A stretch of 6,822 nucleotides of DNA from an uncultured Collinsella sp. (lineage in GTDB: Bacteria > Actinomycetota > Coriobacteriia > Coriobacteriales > Coriobacteriaceae), in NCBI GenBank assembly GCA_902478995.1, contig CABSNF010000096.1:1-6822 (forward strand). Direction: 5' to 3'. Both the position numbers and the translations under genes were made by a program. Below, piece by piece: positions 6,321 to 6,822 of the stretch. Position 1 is the first letter of the stretch, and each line of letters starts with the position of its first letter. The notes under the pieces were generated by a model, which was given only the letters and a program-made list of their open reading frames with translations, had not been told where the DNA came from and did not search any database.

Positions 6321-6614
6321 CTAGGCCTCGACGACAGCGTAGATGTCGTCGGCGCGCATCAGCAGATACTTCTCGCCGTCGACCTTGACCTCGTTGCCAC
6401 CGAACTTACCGTAGATGACAACGTCGCCAACCTTGACGTCCATGGGGATGCGCTCACCCTTGTCGTTGACCTTGCCGGCGCCCACGGCAACGATGGTGCC
6501 GCGCTGCGGCTTCTCCTGAGCGTTGCTGGCGATGTACAGACCAGAGGCGGTCTTCTGCTCGGCCTCGTCGGGCTTGACCAGGACGCGATCTGCAAGCGGC
6601 TTCAAAGACGACAT
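6321..6614 (-). CDS. groES: GroES (Hsp10) co-chaperonin
   Basis: The heptameric lid of the GroEL chamber, 97 aa, normal length. It opens MSSLKPLADRVLVKPDEAEQ. The mobile loop with SGLYI (24-28) contacts GroEL. RGTIVAVG (38-45), VKVGDVVIYGKFGG (60-73) and the C-terminal YLLMRADDIYAVVE (83-96) are classic GroES segments. The start at 6614 is chosen over an in-frame ATG at 6647: AAAGGAGG (6623-6630) sits 8 nt before 6614, the upstream 11 codons run through that ribosome binding site and a leader hairpin, and family members begin near this point. It is the first gene of a two-gene operon with groEL. Confidence 0.98.
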   Translation of the reverse strand: MSSLKPLADRVLVKPDEAEQKTASGLYIASNAQEKPQRGTIVAVGAGKVNDKGERIPMDVKVGDVVIYGKFGGNEVKVDGEKYLLMRADDIYAVVEA

Positions 6615-6635
6615 GCTTGTTTCCTCCTTTGTGGG

Positions 6636-6656
6636 CCGCGCGGTCATGCCGCGCGG
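6636..6656 (-). promoter_or_regulatory. Stable GC hairpin in the groES leader
   Basis: Two copies of CCGCGCGG, each its own reverse complement, flank a 5-base loop (6644-6648), giving an 8-bp all-GC stem. It ends 5 nt upstream of the groES Shine-Dalgarno. A GGGTTAACCC palindrome (6655-6664) overlaps its upstream edge. It may stabilise the mRNA or keep the ribosome site open; it does not cover the ribosome site itself. Confidence 0.5.
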
Positions 6657-6723
6657 GTTAACCCTTTTTGTTTGCGTACGCGTTGAATGGTACCCACGAA
6701 TGGCGGGTTATACAACACAGAGT

Positions 6724-6742
6724 CAAAAAATCTTATTTTTTG
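6724..6742. repeat. A/T-rich inverted repeat upstream of groES
   Basis: CAAAAAAT (6724-6731) and ATTTTTTG (6735-6742) are exact inverted arms around CTT. It lies between the CIRCE-like site and the groES leader, in the area where the promoter must be. On the minus strand TTGACT (6726-6721) and TATAAC (6712-6707) are promoter-like, but only 8 bp apart, so they cannot form one promoter. No clear -35/-10 pair was found. Confidence 0.35.
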
Positions 6743-6766
6743 GCACTTAGATTTTCTGAATGCCGG
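6740..6766. promoter_or_regulatory. Degenerate CIRCE-like (HrcA) operator upstream of groES
   Basis: The plus strand reads TTGGCACTT, nine bases, GAATGCCGG. Against the CIRCE consensus TTAGCACTC-N9-GAGTGCTAA this gives 7 of 9 and 5 of 9 matches with exactly the right spacing. The central part is also a palindrome (GGCACTTAGA/TCTGAATGCC, 8 of 10 pairs). CIRCE sites bind the heat-shock repressor HrcA in front of groESL. The match is weaker than normal for this very conserved element, so it is a candidate only. Confidence 0.4.
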
Positions 6767-6822
6767 GGGATAACTTAGCGGTGGCCCCCGTGTGGCTCCG
6801 GAGGGGCGGGGCATAAGGTTTC
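6767..6822. other. GC-rich window edge, nothing recognised
   Basis: A short GC-rich stretch with C-runs and G-runs (CCCCC near 6785-6789, GGGGCGGGG near 6803-6811). It could be part of a terminator of an upstream gene outside the window, but no hairpin with a T-run is complete here. Confidence 0.3.

Noticed and set aside
6615..6647. In-frame ATG at 6647 as the groES start
   Set aside because: The extra codons overlap the leader hairpin and the ribosome binding site, and GroES proteins normally begin near the 6614 start.
6707..6726. TTGACT and TATAAC as a groES promoter
   Set aside because: The spacer is only 8 bp, too short for sigma70 recognition; neither box has a good partner at 16-18 bp.
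6655..6822. Minus-strand open frame leading into the groES leader from the window edge
   Set aside because: It is open mainly by chance over a regulatory region containing the CIRCE-like site and A/T repeat, has no visible ribosome site, and shows no protein-family character.

Overview
The window looks like chromosomal DNA of a high-G+C Gram-positive bacterium, most likely Actinomycetota and possibly the Coriobacteriia (Collinsella-like). The grounds are G+C-rich third codon positions, strong AGGAGG-type ribosome binding sites, a fused two-ATPase ECF transporter subunit and the character of the GroES/GroEL proteins. The lineage is inferred from composition and protein style, not from a database search.

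Left part (1-3245, all minus strand): a riboflavin-uptake operon. A sigma70-type promoter with an extended -10 (3218-3245) starts a transcript that opens almost directly with an FMN riboswitch (about 3025-3213). Next come ribU (substrate-binding S component), a single gene carrying both ECF ATPases (EcfA1-EcfA2 fusion) and ecfT (transmembrane coupling protein, cut by the window edge). The three genes are chained by ATGA and TGATG stop/start overlaps. The whole energising module therefore sits behind a flavin sensor. The riboswitch helix P1 runs into the ribU Shine-Dalgarno, which suggests translational control.

Middle (3246-4586): an accessory-looking interval. It holds one plus-strand gene for a stand-alone NYN/PIN-like (LabA/DUF88) putative ribonuclease of 231 aa. 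It is more A+T-rich than its neighbours and uses AGA, AGG, ATA and CTA codons freely, so it may have been acquired by transfer. A perfect 28-bp nested palindrome lies just after it. The groEL terminator faces it from the other side.

Right part (4587-6822, minus strand): the groES-groEL chaperonin operon with a strong terminator. Upstream of groES there is a GC hairpin in the leader and a 27-bp sequence with the exact geometry of a degenerate CIRCE (HrcA) operator.

Most of the window is conserved housekeeping sequence, and I do not see an exotic new multi-gene system. The points most worth following are the flavin-controlled complete ECF module with a fused ATPase, the isolated NYN gene with its nested palindrome, the degenerate CIRCE-like site, and an unusual substitution cluster in the GroEL equatorial hairpin.
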